From Amylostereum areolatum (Eukaryota > Basidiomycota > Agaricomycetes > Russulales > Stereaceae): a DNA stretch of 64,000 nt. The first letter of the stretch is position 1. Every line of letters starts with the position of its first letter. Shown here piece by piece: positions 33,269 through 44,600 of this stretch. The notes under the pieces are model-generated. The model was given only the letters and a program-made list of their open reading frames with translations. It made no database searches and was not told where the DNA came from. Both the position numbers and the translations under genes were made by a program. The stretch is from positions 806,001 through 870,000 of the forward strand of contig SAXG01000012.1 of the NCBI GenBank assembly GCA_012932865.1, in the 5' to 3' direction.

Positions 33269-34914
33269 ACTATACCCACTAGACTCTCCCTTTCAGGGCA
33301 CGTTCTCCCTTACCAGCCACGTTTGCGCAAACCTAGCAAGGACCCTCCTCCCACCAAAAAACGCGACGCTGTCGCGATAGACTTTAATTAGAACGCTGTT
33401 TGTAAAGTATTGTACTTTACTGTAGTATATCATGTACGGACATGCGATGCAAAATGACCATGTGCAACGGGGATTCAAACTCGAGCACAGACAGTCCCAC
33501 CCGAGTCACCAACGGAGCTGAATACGGACGATGTACGTAGCATCGGGTGTGACATGTGTCGACGGGTTTTCCGACTGAGACGAGCACCGACTTTTTTACG
33601 CGCGTGTTCATCCATTTACTGTCTACTGTCAATGGTGCGTAAAAGGATGCAGGGACTCGTACGACGGCGGCCGAAAAGGAAGCTTGCAGATCGCCCGAAA
33701 AGCCAAGGGGGTTCCACCAGGCGGGGGTGACCTCGGGGATTATACAAGCCGATATTCGTGTCCGCAAAAATGGGTGAAGATTGCTTAGATATCTCGACCG
33801 TGCAGGGGAGCGTCCCTGAGAGTTGTTCGACAGGTGACTTGGGTGAGAAGCAACATAACGTGTATGTGGTGTAGATACTGGACGTGGTGGGCTCTTCGTG
33901 AATGGTGGTACGACCATGACTTGCCCCGAGGAAAAGTTTGGTGCGAACGGCAGTTCCGGCGGGACTGCGTGGTCATCTGAGCGAGCGGAGGAGCAACGCG
34001 CCCAGACTTGGATCGAGCGTGGAGGTCGTCTGATGAGAAAAGGTGAGTCGCCACCGCGCACGAATTTTTTCGAGGGACATGTACACGTACAAGAGGTGGT
34101 CCCAGGAGAATGGTGCAGCGGTGCTGGACATGGACTCAGAGTGACGGCAGCGGGGTTAAGCTCGAGGGACACACAGGCGACCTGACGCGACTGCCGCCGC
34201 GACGGCCATGAGTTGGAAAAGATGATTGGGGATAGCTGTAAGTAGTAGTGCTTCATTGCGTTTGAAGCCCGCGTCTTGAAGCGACCGGGACAAACCATTC
34301 AGATCCGCCTGATGGCGTTCGGCGAAGGAAAACGGATCTGCGAAAGAGTGGAGTCAGAGACGGAGCGGGACAGTCGGGCAATGCACAATGAAGATCGACT
34401 TGAAGCCGAAATGTCCCAAAAAGAAGGATCGGGCGGAAAGGTGCGCCGAAATGCCATAAGAGATAAGATGAGCGTGCGTCGAGCGCTGTCGAGCCACACG
34501 GCGACGATGGGAAAGGAATCCAAGGATCCGTGTCGTCGTGTGAGCAGCAGGAACGTGGAAGAGGAAGAGGAAGAGGAAGAGGAAGCGAAGCAGAAAAGAA
34601 AGGGCGGCTATGGAGGTCCCGAGGATTAAGCTTAAGTTTGGTAAGTGTGGGACCTAATGTCCTCTACCGTGAGCGAGTTCACATCTCGAAGACTGATTGA
34701 CTTTTACCGGCATGGCGCTCCCTGCACGTCGGACCCTCGCCGTGGTGGCGCCGTGGCGGTGACCGACGCCTGTGCTGAGCTCGCCGCGGCCGACGACGAG
34801 CGCGAGTGGATGCCGCGCTATGCCGCGGCGCCGTTGATTGGCTGGCACAGGCGATTTTATCGTCACACGAGCTTATCTGGTGGCCGCCGCCGCTTCCGCC
34901 TCTTGCTCTTCACC
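33269..34914. other. Intergenic, 1.65 kb, with one long unrecognised frame
   Basis: Between the broken MFS gene and choline kinase. The minus strand is open from the ATG at 34298 to 33417 (293 codons), but the translation is rich in Ser, Pro, Arg and Cys, has no recognisable domain and no nearby promoter signature, so I doubt it is a gene. 34555-34585 is a GGAAGA microsatellite. The stretch before 34915 is the choline kinase promoter. Confidence 0.3.
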
Positions 34915-36419
34915 ATGTTGTCCTCAGACGTCCTCGGCCCAGATCCCTCGCCTTCCATCTCTTCCACCTCCTCCATGGGTCCCGTTCACTCTTCAGCCAA
35001 CCCTCGCCCGCCCGCTTCTCCCATATTCTCCAACAAACCTCTCACCCCTGACTCCTTGGTCGAAGGCGTGAGCCACGCAGGTGCTAGATTGGACCCCAGG
35101 TGAGCCTTTTTCCTCTTCGTCGCTCGCTGTCTGCCCCCTCGAGAAAACTCGGTTTGATCATCCCAGATTCTTTGTTTCCGACGTTATCGCTGACCACTCG
35201 CCCCCCTTCTTTCCAGGCAGTACAAGACCTCTCCTTTTGCTCAGCAGCTTCTCGACATTTTGCACTCCCTTCGCGTGCCCACTTGGTCCAAAGTGGCTTC
35301 TCCCTCTGCAGTTGCTGTTCACAAAGTGTCTGGATCCCTCACGAACGCCGTTTTTTTCGTCTCCTCCCCCACTTCCCGTACTCTCTTACTTCGTATCTAT
35401 GGCCCGTCCTCCGGCTCCCTCATCTCCCGCCCCCGCGAGCTCCACACCCTCCATGTCCTTTCCGCGACGTATCACATGGGTCCTCGTGTATATGGAACCT
35501 TTGATAACGGTCGTATTGAGGAATATTTTGACTCGGTCGCCCTGTCCGCGTCCGAAATGCGTGACCAGCGTACCAGCCGTTTCATCGGCGCACGTATGGC
35601 TGAACTTCACAGCGTCGATGTCGCCGCGCTCGACGATCATCCCTCCCCTCACCGCCTGATCACCGCAGAGAAGAACGTGCTTTCCTGGATCTCCCCCGCT
35701 CGACGCGTCCTCGCAAACCCCACCGTCCCCGATTCCGCTCGGAAAGCGCTCGATCTCGACACCTTTCACCAAGCCTGGTCGCGCTACGTCGCCCGCCTCA
35801 AAGCCTCTGACAAGGCCAGCTCAGGTCCGAGCGTGTTCTGTCACAACGACGCTCAGTACGGAAACCTCTTGCGTTTGCACAAGCTCAAGGAGGACGTCCC
35901 GGAGCATCACGAGGTGCGCCCCCCCGTACCCTCTATCGTCGCAAGGAACGTCAAACGACTGACCACCTCCCTTTTTCGGTACAGATCATCGTCGTTGATT
36001 TCGAGTACGCGGGCCCCAACCCGGCGGCATTCGACATCGCCAACCACTTTCACGAGTGGACGGCCAATTACCACTCCACGACCCCACACCTCCTCGACTC
36101 CACACGGTACCCGACCCCTGTCGACCGAGACAACTTTTATCGCGCGTACCTCTCGCACCGTCAACTTCCTCTCCCGTCCGGCCGCATGACCGCGTACCTT
36201 TCCCTCCCCGCGGAGCTGCAAGCGGACGAGCTCTCCACGCTGGAGTACCAAGTACGCGCTTGGAGCCCGATGTCGCACGCGATGTGGGCTATATGGGGAA
36301 TCGTGCAGGCCCGAGAGGACATCGAGGCGGGTGTGGCGGAGCCCGAATTCAACTACGTCGAGTACGCGCGCTGTCGCATGGCCGGGTTCTACGATGCGTT
36401 GGACGCGCTCGACCTATAA
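34915..36419 (+). CDS. Choline kinase (choline/ethanolamine kinase family)
   Basis: Phosphorylates choline (and often ethanolamine) with ATP, the first step of the CDP-choline route to phosphatidylcholine, in the cytosol. Three exons (34915-35099, 35217-35913, 35985-36419) sum to 438 aa in frame. Residues 1-62 are Ser/Pro-rich and disordered. The kinase fold starts at YKTSPFAQQLLDILHSLR, with the nucleotide loop KVSGSLTNAVFFV and LLLRIYG (ATP lysine replaced by Arg, as usual in this family). Brenner's phosphotransferase motif is SVFCHNDAQYGNLLRLH (His, Asn, Asp present). The choline kinase motif, across the second intron, is IIVVDFEYAGPNPAAFDIAN followed by HFHEW. The C-terminal helices (MSHAMWAIWGIVQAREDIEA) form the substrate pocket. 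Choline rather than ethanolamine preference is inferred, not proven. Confidence 0.95.
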
Positions 36420-37630
36420 CTGGACGGCTTCGCCGTTTGTTGTTCCCATTTGACACGAACTTCTCCATTACCTTATCCTTCGGCTATGATGTAAGTTGAT
36501 ATACCTGCTGTACTGATTTACACCTATGTATACTTGATTACTTAGCGGTCATGTATGAGTGCTCCAATGCACCCCTCATTTCCCGTTTGGACGCGTACCG
36601 CACAATTGACTATGGGCTTCTTTCTTGGATCAACCAGTTTCTCCGAGATTTGACGTCGTACTGTATGCAACCCTCGAATAGAAAGCACGCGCCGTTGGAA
36701 AGTCTGGACTCTTGGGCATCGCCCCCGTGTTGTGCCCATTGAATGCGCGACGGGATCGCAGATCGAGGACCTCGCCGTGGACGGAGTGGGCAAGATTGTG
36801 CAGACGCCGCTAGGGCCAGGACGATCGCTCGGGACTCGCAGAAGGTCCTGATCCAAAACGCAAATGGCGGACGGTCTTCCCTGGACGCAAGAGTCATTGT
36901 CGTACTCGATGAGGTCCCGCCCCGAGGTCCAAATCGAGTCAACTCGGAAGATTCGCGCGGTGGCCAAATATCTCAAACCGCCGACGAAAACGCGCCGGCA
37001 AGCGAGCACCGTCCTCGAGGTCGACGGTGTCCACGATTGAGTACGAACGACATCTATCGCACTAGTGGCGTCGAAGGACGGACTCTGTATGCTAGCTCGA
37101 GGCTTTCCACTGAATGGCAATGGCCTCCCACTGAATGGCAATGGCCTCGTCCAGAAGCCCGCCTCAACCGAGTATCCGAGGTGGGTGGAAGCAAACAAGC
37201 AGAACACGATTCATTCATTAAGGAATAAGAACATGATGATGATGCACAGCGAAAGGATGCAATGTACAAAAACAAGACGTCGACGGCGCGCCGCGGACAG
37301 GAGAAACAAGGGGATAAATCAATGTACTAATCGGATACGAGATGGGAGGAGATGGTCGATGACGTGCGACAGAACGACTGGGGTGGTGTTTTGGGGGAGT
37401 CACATATAGGATGAGAGAAGAATCGTTATGGAGGGAGGGGGGCATGAAAACTCCGACCAGACGGTCGGCACGAAAACAAGTACACGATGAAACGGGACAG
37501 AAAACGTATAAGAGGCAGTCCGACTTCATTATGGTTTCGTCACGAAAAGGAGAGGATACGCGTCAAGGGGGCTGTCGCAGCGCGACTCCAGCGGGCTTCA
37601 CCCCGTGCCTTGGGATGCGCGAAACATAAC
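36420..37630. other. Intergenic between convergent genes, 1.2 kb
   Basis: Holds the two 3' flanks of choline kinase and the CCCH gene. Several frames are open by chance. A short perfect tandem repeat lies at 37107-37148. No gene recognised. Confidence 0.35.
37107..37148. repeat. Two perfect copies of a 21-bp tandem repeat
   Basis: CCACTGAATGGCAATGGCCT plus C, twice with no mismatch (37107-37127 and 37128-37148), in non-coding sequence. Confidence 0.9.
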
Positions 37631-40080
37631 TTACCACGCCTTCTCTGCGTACCGAGCGTTCGAGCTCGCGTCAGCCGCCAACCAAGGAATGTTCGCCTTG
37701 GCCTCGTTGCCCGGAGCTGCGGTCTGAGGCCCATGGAAGGCGACGGACCTAGAGAGGTTACCCCAGTTTCCGGCGCTGCCAGAGCGAGCGTGACCAGCGG
37801 GGCGCGATGTGGTGGTCGCTTCCGGCGTGGGTGTGAACGGCGTAGACGTCCCCGAAGCCGTCGATGGCGTGTTAAGAGCGAGGTTGACCTCGGTGCCGTT
37901 GAAAGAATGACGAACGCTCGAATTGGACGAGTGTTTGCTGTGACCCTTTTTGGGCTAAAAATTCGTGCATTTAGACATAGGCAGGCGGGCCACGAAGCAA
38001 CAAGAAGGACGACATACCTGGCCGTAAGCCGCAAACTCCGTCCTCTGGCGACTGCCCAAGTCAGGCCCGGCAGTGACGGGTCCAGGGGACCGATTGCCCG
38101 AGTTCTCGTTAGCAGCGAAAAGGACACCGTTCGGCGCGAAAGAGGGATACGCCGACTTATTCTGGTGTTTCATCGCGGGGGCATCGAGGGAAGACGTATC
38201 GACTCTGAGGGTCTGCCTCGAGGGAACGTTACTGGGTGGGTAGCTCGCCGAGGGGGTCGTTTCGCCACCACTGGAGCCGTTGCTCGCGGTGTCCTGGTTT
38301 CGTTTGGCAGAAATGCGGGCCAAAAGGGAGACTGGGACCTCGTTCGAGTCGCTATCCGAACGCCCGCGTGTTTCAGTGACCTTGGGCGGTGGCGCGCCGT
38401 CCGCACCAGGAGGCGCACCCGAAGCGGGCAGCTCAGTGTGTATGAAGCAGCATCGCTTGCCATACGGGCAAGACCCAGACACCCAGAAAGTCTATCGAGA
38501 CCAAGATTAGTCTATTGTGAGACGCGACCAAGATAAAGGAGAAAGCATACGCGACAGATCTCGGTTTTGTACTGGACAATGACGACAATATGAGCCACGA
38601 CGACTCGGAAAAAGGGAACGATGCGACATACCTTCGGGTGGCGAGAAACCTTACGGATCTCATCCTCGCCATGAGCGAACTGACATTTCGGTCCGTACCG
38701 GCACGTGCCCTTCTCCTCCCAGCTCCTGCACAACTCCGTCTTGTATAATCCCAGTTTTCTGTTGTTCGCACTTGGTCCATTGCCATTGGGGTCCACGATA
38801 AGGTTAGACATGCTCGTCGGAGAGCTGCTACCAACGCTCCTGCTCAGGTTCTGCTGCTGAGTGGGAATGCCCATGCCATACGGGGTCGGGTACTGCGACT
38901 GCATGCGCGCAGCAGCCATAACTTGTGCGGCCACGTTCGCAGGGTAGGCTTCCTGAGGATAGAACTGTCCAGGATACATGCCCATTGTGGGACCAGCGAC
39001 AGGGTACATCCCAGGCGCGAAAGGGGGGATACCGCCGTTCAAGAGAGCAGCCGCTTCACGGAGATGTAGGGGATCCGAGGCAGAATGTTGGTGACTTCCG
39101 CGGAAGACGTTGTGTTGCTGCTGGACGCGAGCAACAGCCGGGTTCTCATGAGCCGGCAGCATCATGTCGAAGATCTGCTGGCCGGTGCCGAGGGAGAGAT
39201 GAGTACCATGATTGGGTTGCATGTACGCGGCGACGTTCGCGTTGCCAGGTATGCCAGGAACTTGCTGGGGGTTGAAGCCCCGCGGAGGAGGAGACCGGTA
39301 GGAGGGAGCGCCACCGTTGACTCGTGTGTCGACGATCGGCTGGAACTGTCGCTGCTGTGTGACATAATCCACCTGGAGGTCGTCGGGTGTGCCCTGCTGA
39401 CGGGGGTATGACGCTAAGGAAGGGTATGTAGGTTGCTCCTGCTGGGCTTGTCCGTGTCTTTCCTGCTTCAGCCCCGACGGACGACCTTGATCCGCCTCGG
39501 AACCACCAGCGTTCTGTAAACGCCGTAGATCGGCAGCCGACAGCCCCCCAGAGTATGAGTGAGGACGGTCTCTCTGTTCTCGGCTGTCGCCTCCGACTTT
39601 GAGGCCGAGGGCGGAAGGCTGCTGCGCGGGCTGAGGTGAGTTGCTAGACGTAGTGGAGTCGGCAGAAGAACCGCGAACATGTGTGGGAAGGGCGAGATGC
39701 TGGTCGGAGGTATGCGGAGAAGAACCGGAGTCCAAGCTGGCGTCGGACGCCGTCTCTAGAGGGCTGGATTCTTGATGTTGCATGAGGGAGGCCACAGCGC
39801 CCTTGGCTTGAGGAGGGGTACGAATGTGCCCGTCAAGGTCATCGCGGCTGCCGTTGGCAATCTTGAGCCGGACCATGTCGTCGGAGAGGCTCCAGGCGGC
39901 GGACTCAGCCTCGGAATCCACGAGTTGGCCCGAGCTGTTTAAGCGCCAGCGATTGTTGTTGGGCTGGGGGGCGTCGGAGGACATGGAGTTATCGGGAGAT
40001 GTGTTTGGCGAAGATCGAGAAAGGTATGTGGAGGATTGGAATTTTGACAATCCTTGGGGCACAGCCTGATTGCTATACAT
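37631..40080 (-). CDS. Tandem CCCH zinc-finger mRNA-binding protein (TTP/Zfs1 type)
   Basis: Proteins of this type bind AU-rich elements in 3' UTRs and speed mRNA decay in the cytoplasm. Start ATG 40080-40078. Four exons (40080-38632, 38571-38551, 38491-38018, 37954-37631) sum to 755 aa in frame. Finger 1 (residues about 446-471) is [18 protein letters not shown] with PKCQFAHG; finger 2 (about 484-509) is YKTEICR, coded by its own 21-nt exon, then [18 protein letters not shown]. Both have the C-x8-C-x5-C-x3-H spacing and the YKTE(L/I)C lead, 18 residues apart as in tristetraprolin. The first 440 residues are Ser/Gln/Pro-rich and disordered, as in fungal homologues, and the tail is likewise polar. 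In fission yeast the relative Zfs1 controls mating and flocculation mRNAs; targets here are unknown. Confidence 0.93.
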
Positions 40081-41682
40081 GTTGATGGGATGATGTAGGC
40101 GCTAAAGCGGGTGGAACCAATCACAGTCAGCGGACGGAGAGGTAACGAGATGAAACACGGCACGAGCACGGGGAGGTGATGGAGTGGACGATGGACTGAC
40201 ATCTAGGGAATCGTCCGAGCTCTCTCTCGAATGTGACCAATTGCGAGAAGGTGGCTTTGTAGATTTTGAAAAGTAGGAGGAGGAGCGGGATTGATGTACT
40301 GGAGATGAGAAGAAGTTGGCCGTCGGTGAAGAGGTCGTGACAGGATGTTGCATAGAAAGCTGCGGACGATGAAGATGAGCAGCTGCGGAAAGGCAAAGAT
40401 GACGAAGAGGTCGGGGAAGACGTGCCAGTTAAGTATAAAACAGTTGCGTGCGTCCGAAGTGCTGCTTGAGAGATGATGAAGGCGATGGATAGGTAGATGA
40501 GGAATAAACAATTTGCGTGGGGGTGTACCGATGAAGTGTGCTGAGGTGTAGATGCAGGGGGAGGCCAACCGACTTTGACGGACTGGAGCAGGAAGGAAGC
40601 TTTGCGTCCGAAGAAGTGGGGGGCAGTGGGGGGAGACCGAAGTGGAGAGAGAGGTCTAAGGGAGGGGATGAAGAGGGATATAAAAAGGTGAGTCGGAACT
40701 CGGGGAGGTGGAAGCCAAGGCGTGAACCAGTCGTGAGGTCAAGGGGAGGAAGAGATTGGGAGATGAGGGTGGAGGGGAAGCGGAGAGCCTGAGAGCGCTG
40801 GCTGGCTCAAGCGAGAATTGATCGCAACGTGCCCTCGGTGCGGCCGCGAACGCCAATAAATACCGGACAGAGTGAGGGCGCGGACGTCGGCGAAGGCGAT
40901 GGACACGCGCAGAGGTCGTGCCCAGCTATCGATATCGTCGGCGTGTTCGTTCAAGCTGTCGAGGTCGTCGTCGAGGTCGTTCCAAGTCGTCCGCGCGTCG
41001 TCGTCGTCGTCCGTCAGTCGAGGTTTCGGTCAAGGATGGAAAGCGCTCGAGGTCGTACGCCGTGCTTTATCCCCCCATTTGTCAACGCACGGCAATCGAT
41101 TCCCACGGCCCGCACATCAGAACGAATTCATTTGTGATATCTATCACATCTTCCTGCTCATGTCTCCAACATGTCCCCGTTCTTTCTTTCAGCGAGGCCT
41201 CCTCGTGCCCATCTCCTCTTACCCGTCTCGCTTCTCTCCTTCCATACCCAACCTCGAGGCATCGATGGCACACCCTCTTTCGCCTTTCCCCCTGCCCGTC
41301 GCTCTTATATCTTCGCTTCATCGATCCTCGAGGCCAACGCGCAATGTACGAATCGCGGTCTCCTACCCCAAACTGACGTGCGACTCTGTGACCCGCCCGA
41401 TACCTAATACTTGATCTCGCTCTGAACCGCCATCCCGTTCACCGTCACTTACAGCGCGGAAGCCTGTAAACGAAACCGTACCAATCGTCTTGCTCCTAAG
41501 AGGATCCCAGTAAGTTGGCTTTATATCACGCCCGAGCCCAATATTCAATGTTAATCGGTCGATCCCGTCGTCATCACGATTAATCCGAGAAGGGCACAGA
41601 TACCGTTATACATACATACTTCGAACACACATCACGAGTCTCCCTTTCTTCTGGCGAGGTCTCCTTACCGTTTTCATCTTGA
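40081..41682. other. Long 5' region of CCCH gene and BLM10 3' flank, 1.6 kb
   Basis: An unusually long upstream region, which could hold a long 5' untranslated leader. 40930-41050 is dense in GTC/GAG trinucleotides (for example TCGTCGTCGTCGTC around 41000), which opens long low-complexity frames on the plus strand without recognisable products. No gene called. Confidence 0.35.
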
Positions 41683-44600
41683 TCATGCATCTGCGAGATA
41701 AGTAAGATCAACGTGCAGGGCTCCCTGTAACCGCAAGTCCTCACAATACGACGTCCCGACCAGCATCGTCGAAAGATTCTGCAACTGGTCTTCGTCGAAT
41801 GCCATTTGGTCCTTGTGCCATGTATCCTAAACACGCGTCTCGATCAGCACTCGTCAATCTGGGCCACATTACGACGCGTACCTGGTGAGTCTACCATTGA
41901 ACAGCCGTTAGTGCTTTGTCGATGTCGGTAAGAGAGAACACACCTTCTTAAACTCCGACGCAGCATGGCGGATGGTCGTAGAGATAGGAGGGGGATCCGT
42001 GGCGTGCAAGGCAAGGACTATGAAGACCGTTCAGCTGTGATTAGGCGTTATCAGAGTTAAAGCACTCGCCATCTGTGAGCGATGGCATCCACTCCTCAAC
42101 CGAATACGGGAAGCTTTCTATCAGTGCGCATAGACCAAGGATGGCGGAGTGCAACGTGCGCATAGACTCCGTGTATCCGGGATCTCTTCGAGGCGGAAGC
42201 TTGGTGTTGCGAGCGAGCTTCATGAAACGGTCCTGCAGCAAGGTACACGAGTGTTAGCAGACGACCTTCGTGAGCGTACAAAGTGTGAACGCACCCTCAG
42301 TGGGATGATGCTCTGTCGCTGTGACACTCTGACAATACTCGACAGCGTCTTGGCTGCCATCTCTCGGACTTCTACGTTGTCGTCAGAAAGACAATCCAGC
42401 AGAAGATCCATGATACGCGTCATGGCCCCGTCCGGGATACTCAGCAGGTTGCGATAAAAGAATACGATCAGGGGTGGCATTGCATATTGTCGAATGCGCC
42501 ACGACTATGCAAGGGTGAGTGGTGATCCCAGGTATGAGCGAACGTCACTCACCGTCGAAGATTTGATCGCATCCACAAAGGTAGAGATAATCGGGTCGAT
42601 GAGCTCCGGAGGTGGAGTGACCGCTGAGATGATGTAGAGAACCGCTTGGCTGTGGGACCCGAGCTCAGGATTGTCGCTAAGCTCCGTCATTTGGAGGAAT
42701 TCGCGACTGCAGCGACCTTAGCTCGGGTTGTCAAGAGAGAACTAGGGGACGCACAGCATAGGAATAACGTAAGGAAACATCAAAGACGCTTGAGGACTAT
42801 AGAAAGATACCCAGATCCACCGAAGCACTAGAGTTCATCGCATTAACACTGCGGCGCGAGCGAGGAGAGAGAAGCTTACGGGTAAGAGAGACTTTGTCGT
42901 ACTACAAACTATCATTCGGTATCTACCAAACAAAGACGATGCACCAATCACGCACTTGGGACTGGTTCACCCTTGGTGGTGGGAACCGCTCTTCTTTCCA
43001 AACCGGTAGCTGGCCTACAAAGTTCGTGACTTCTTCTACGAAAGGAGACCGCCTAGTAACGCTGTCAGTATTCTGGCTTACGCAGCCAGGAGTGACCTTT
43101 ACTGACCGAATGTAAAGAGGATCATCGGTGTTGCTGCAAGCTTCCAAGAAAGCCTGAACAGTGGGATACGTAGGGTTCCACCGATTGGTGATGTTCATGA
43201 ATATATCCTCGGCGATGGTGGCCCGCATCTGAATCCGTGGTGAGATAGATTCATCAAGGCCATAACAGGATGCTTAGTTTACCTCCGCATACGCAACGTT
43301 GGTGTTCTCGAGGAAGATTCGGAAGTGTTTGTCCACGAGGTCCATGTCTCGATATCCGACGTAGTCCATGAAACAACTGACCATGGTCAAAGATTTGGTC
43401 ACTGATGGAAAGTGAGCACGGTTCTATGACGATTTCTCATTGCACGTACTAGCAAATGCAGAACTGCTCTGGAAGTCAAGGGGCAAGGCGAGAATCCACG
43501 AGACCAGCTCGGGATGGCGACGCGGATCCCTGCCTTGGAGTTGACACTGTATTGCCCGTGATTAGTTGCCCATCGGTACGATGACCTTGTAAACTCACGT
43601 TGATCATCGTCTCCCAAAAGGCGATAGTGTCTGGTTTGATCTGCGCATAGATCTGATCCAAACGGGAGATAGTCCACTGCCAGAAAGTATCAGAGTGTTG
43701 CTTTGGCCAATGCTTGGACCCTAGCAAATCAATTCAGTAAACTCAACGCACGGACGGACTGCAAAGGAGAAAGCTCGCAATACCTCGTGAAAGGCCAGCC
43801 AATACTTCGGCGGCAGCACGCTGCTTGAAGCGGTCCTGGTCTGTAAGCAGGGGCTCGAGGAAGGCCAGTATGTTTTCAATGCCAGAGCCTTGCAGAATCT
43901 TGGCTGAAGGTGGCGTGAATGACAGCATGTCTATACTTACAATGAACGCGTACCAATGCTCTTGACGAAAATCACGTTATCGTTCCGAAGGTCCAGCTTG
44001 GTCGCGTCTTTGCTGGATTCCTGACCCCATAGTGCTACCAACTTTTCGAGGTAGTCGCCGTGGGTGACCATGTCTATAATTATCTGGAGAGTAGGCTGGG
44101 ATGCGATCTCCCAGACAAAAGGCGGATTTCCGGATGGAACAGGTAAATAGACTTTCGTTGTCGGAGCCCAAGTGAGGAACCCAGACGCTGCCTTGTCGAG
44201 AAAGAAGACTCTGACGAGAAAAAATTACGGTTACTCTCTCCAACTTCAGAAGGAAGTTGAACTCACTGTGAATCAACGTCGGTTGAGATGGGCTTCTTGA
44301 CATATGAGTAGAACTCTTCAGAAGAGCGGATGGGGATGGCCCTCTGGAGCGGATTCTTCCACTCGTGCAACCAAAGCTCCTGAGACGACTTGGAATAGGT
44401 ACGCATTTTGATAAACACAGTCAGCTTGACAACACCCCTATAGCGAGTCGACGGTCACTGATCAGAGCAATAACAGCATGGACTAGCGAGTTGCGCACTT
44501 TTGAGCCACGGACCGCAAGGTAGGGTGGGGACTCGTAGTGTTGACCAGGAAAAGCTTGCAAACATCGGGAGAAGGGGCGACATCTCTCCGAATAAGTTCA

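Noticed and set aside
33455..33530. tRNA-like T-arm (GAGTTTGAATCCCC on the minus strand)
   Set aside because: The five bases on either side of the loop do not pair and no matching acceptor stem occurs at the right distance.
33417..34298. 293-codon open frame on the minus strand
   Set aside because: No recognisable domain, biased to Ser/Pro/Arg/Cys, and no supporting splice or promoter context. Mentioned only in the intergenic entry.
34276..34629. Plus-strand acidic/basic frame before choline kinase
   Set aside because: Charged low-complexity translation produced by a purine-rich tract with a GGAAGA microsatellite.
40872..41414. Plus-strand frame of 180 codons upstream of the CCCH gene
   Set aside because: Built on GTC/GAG trinucleotide runs and Ser/Arg-rich sequence; no domain.
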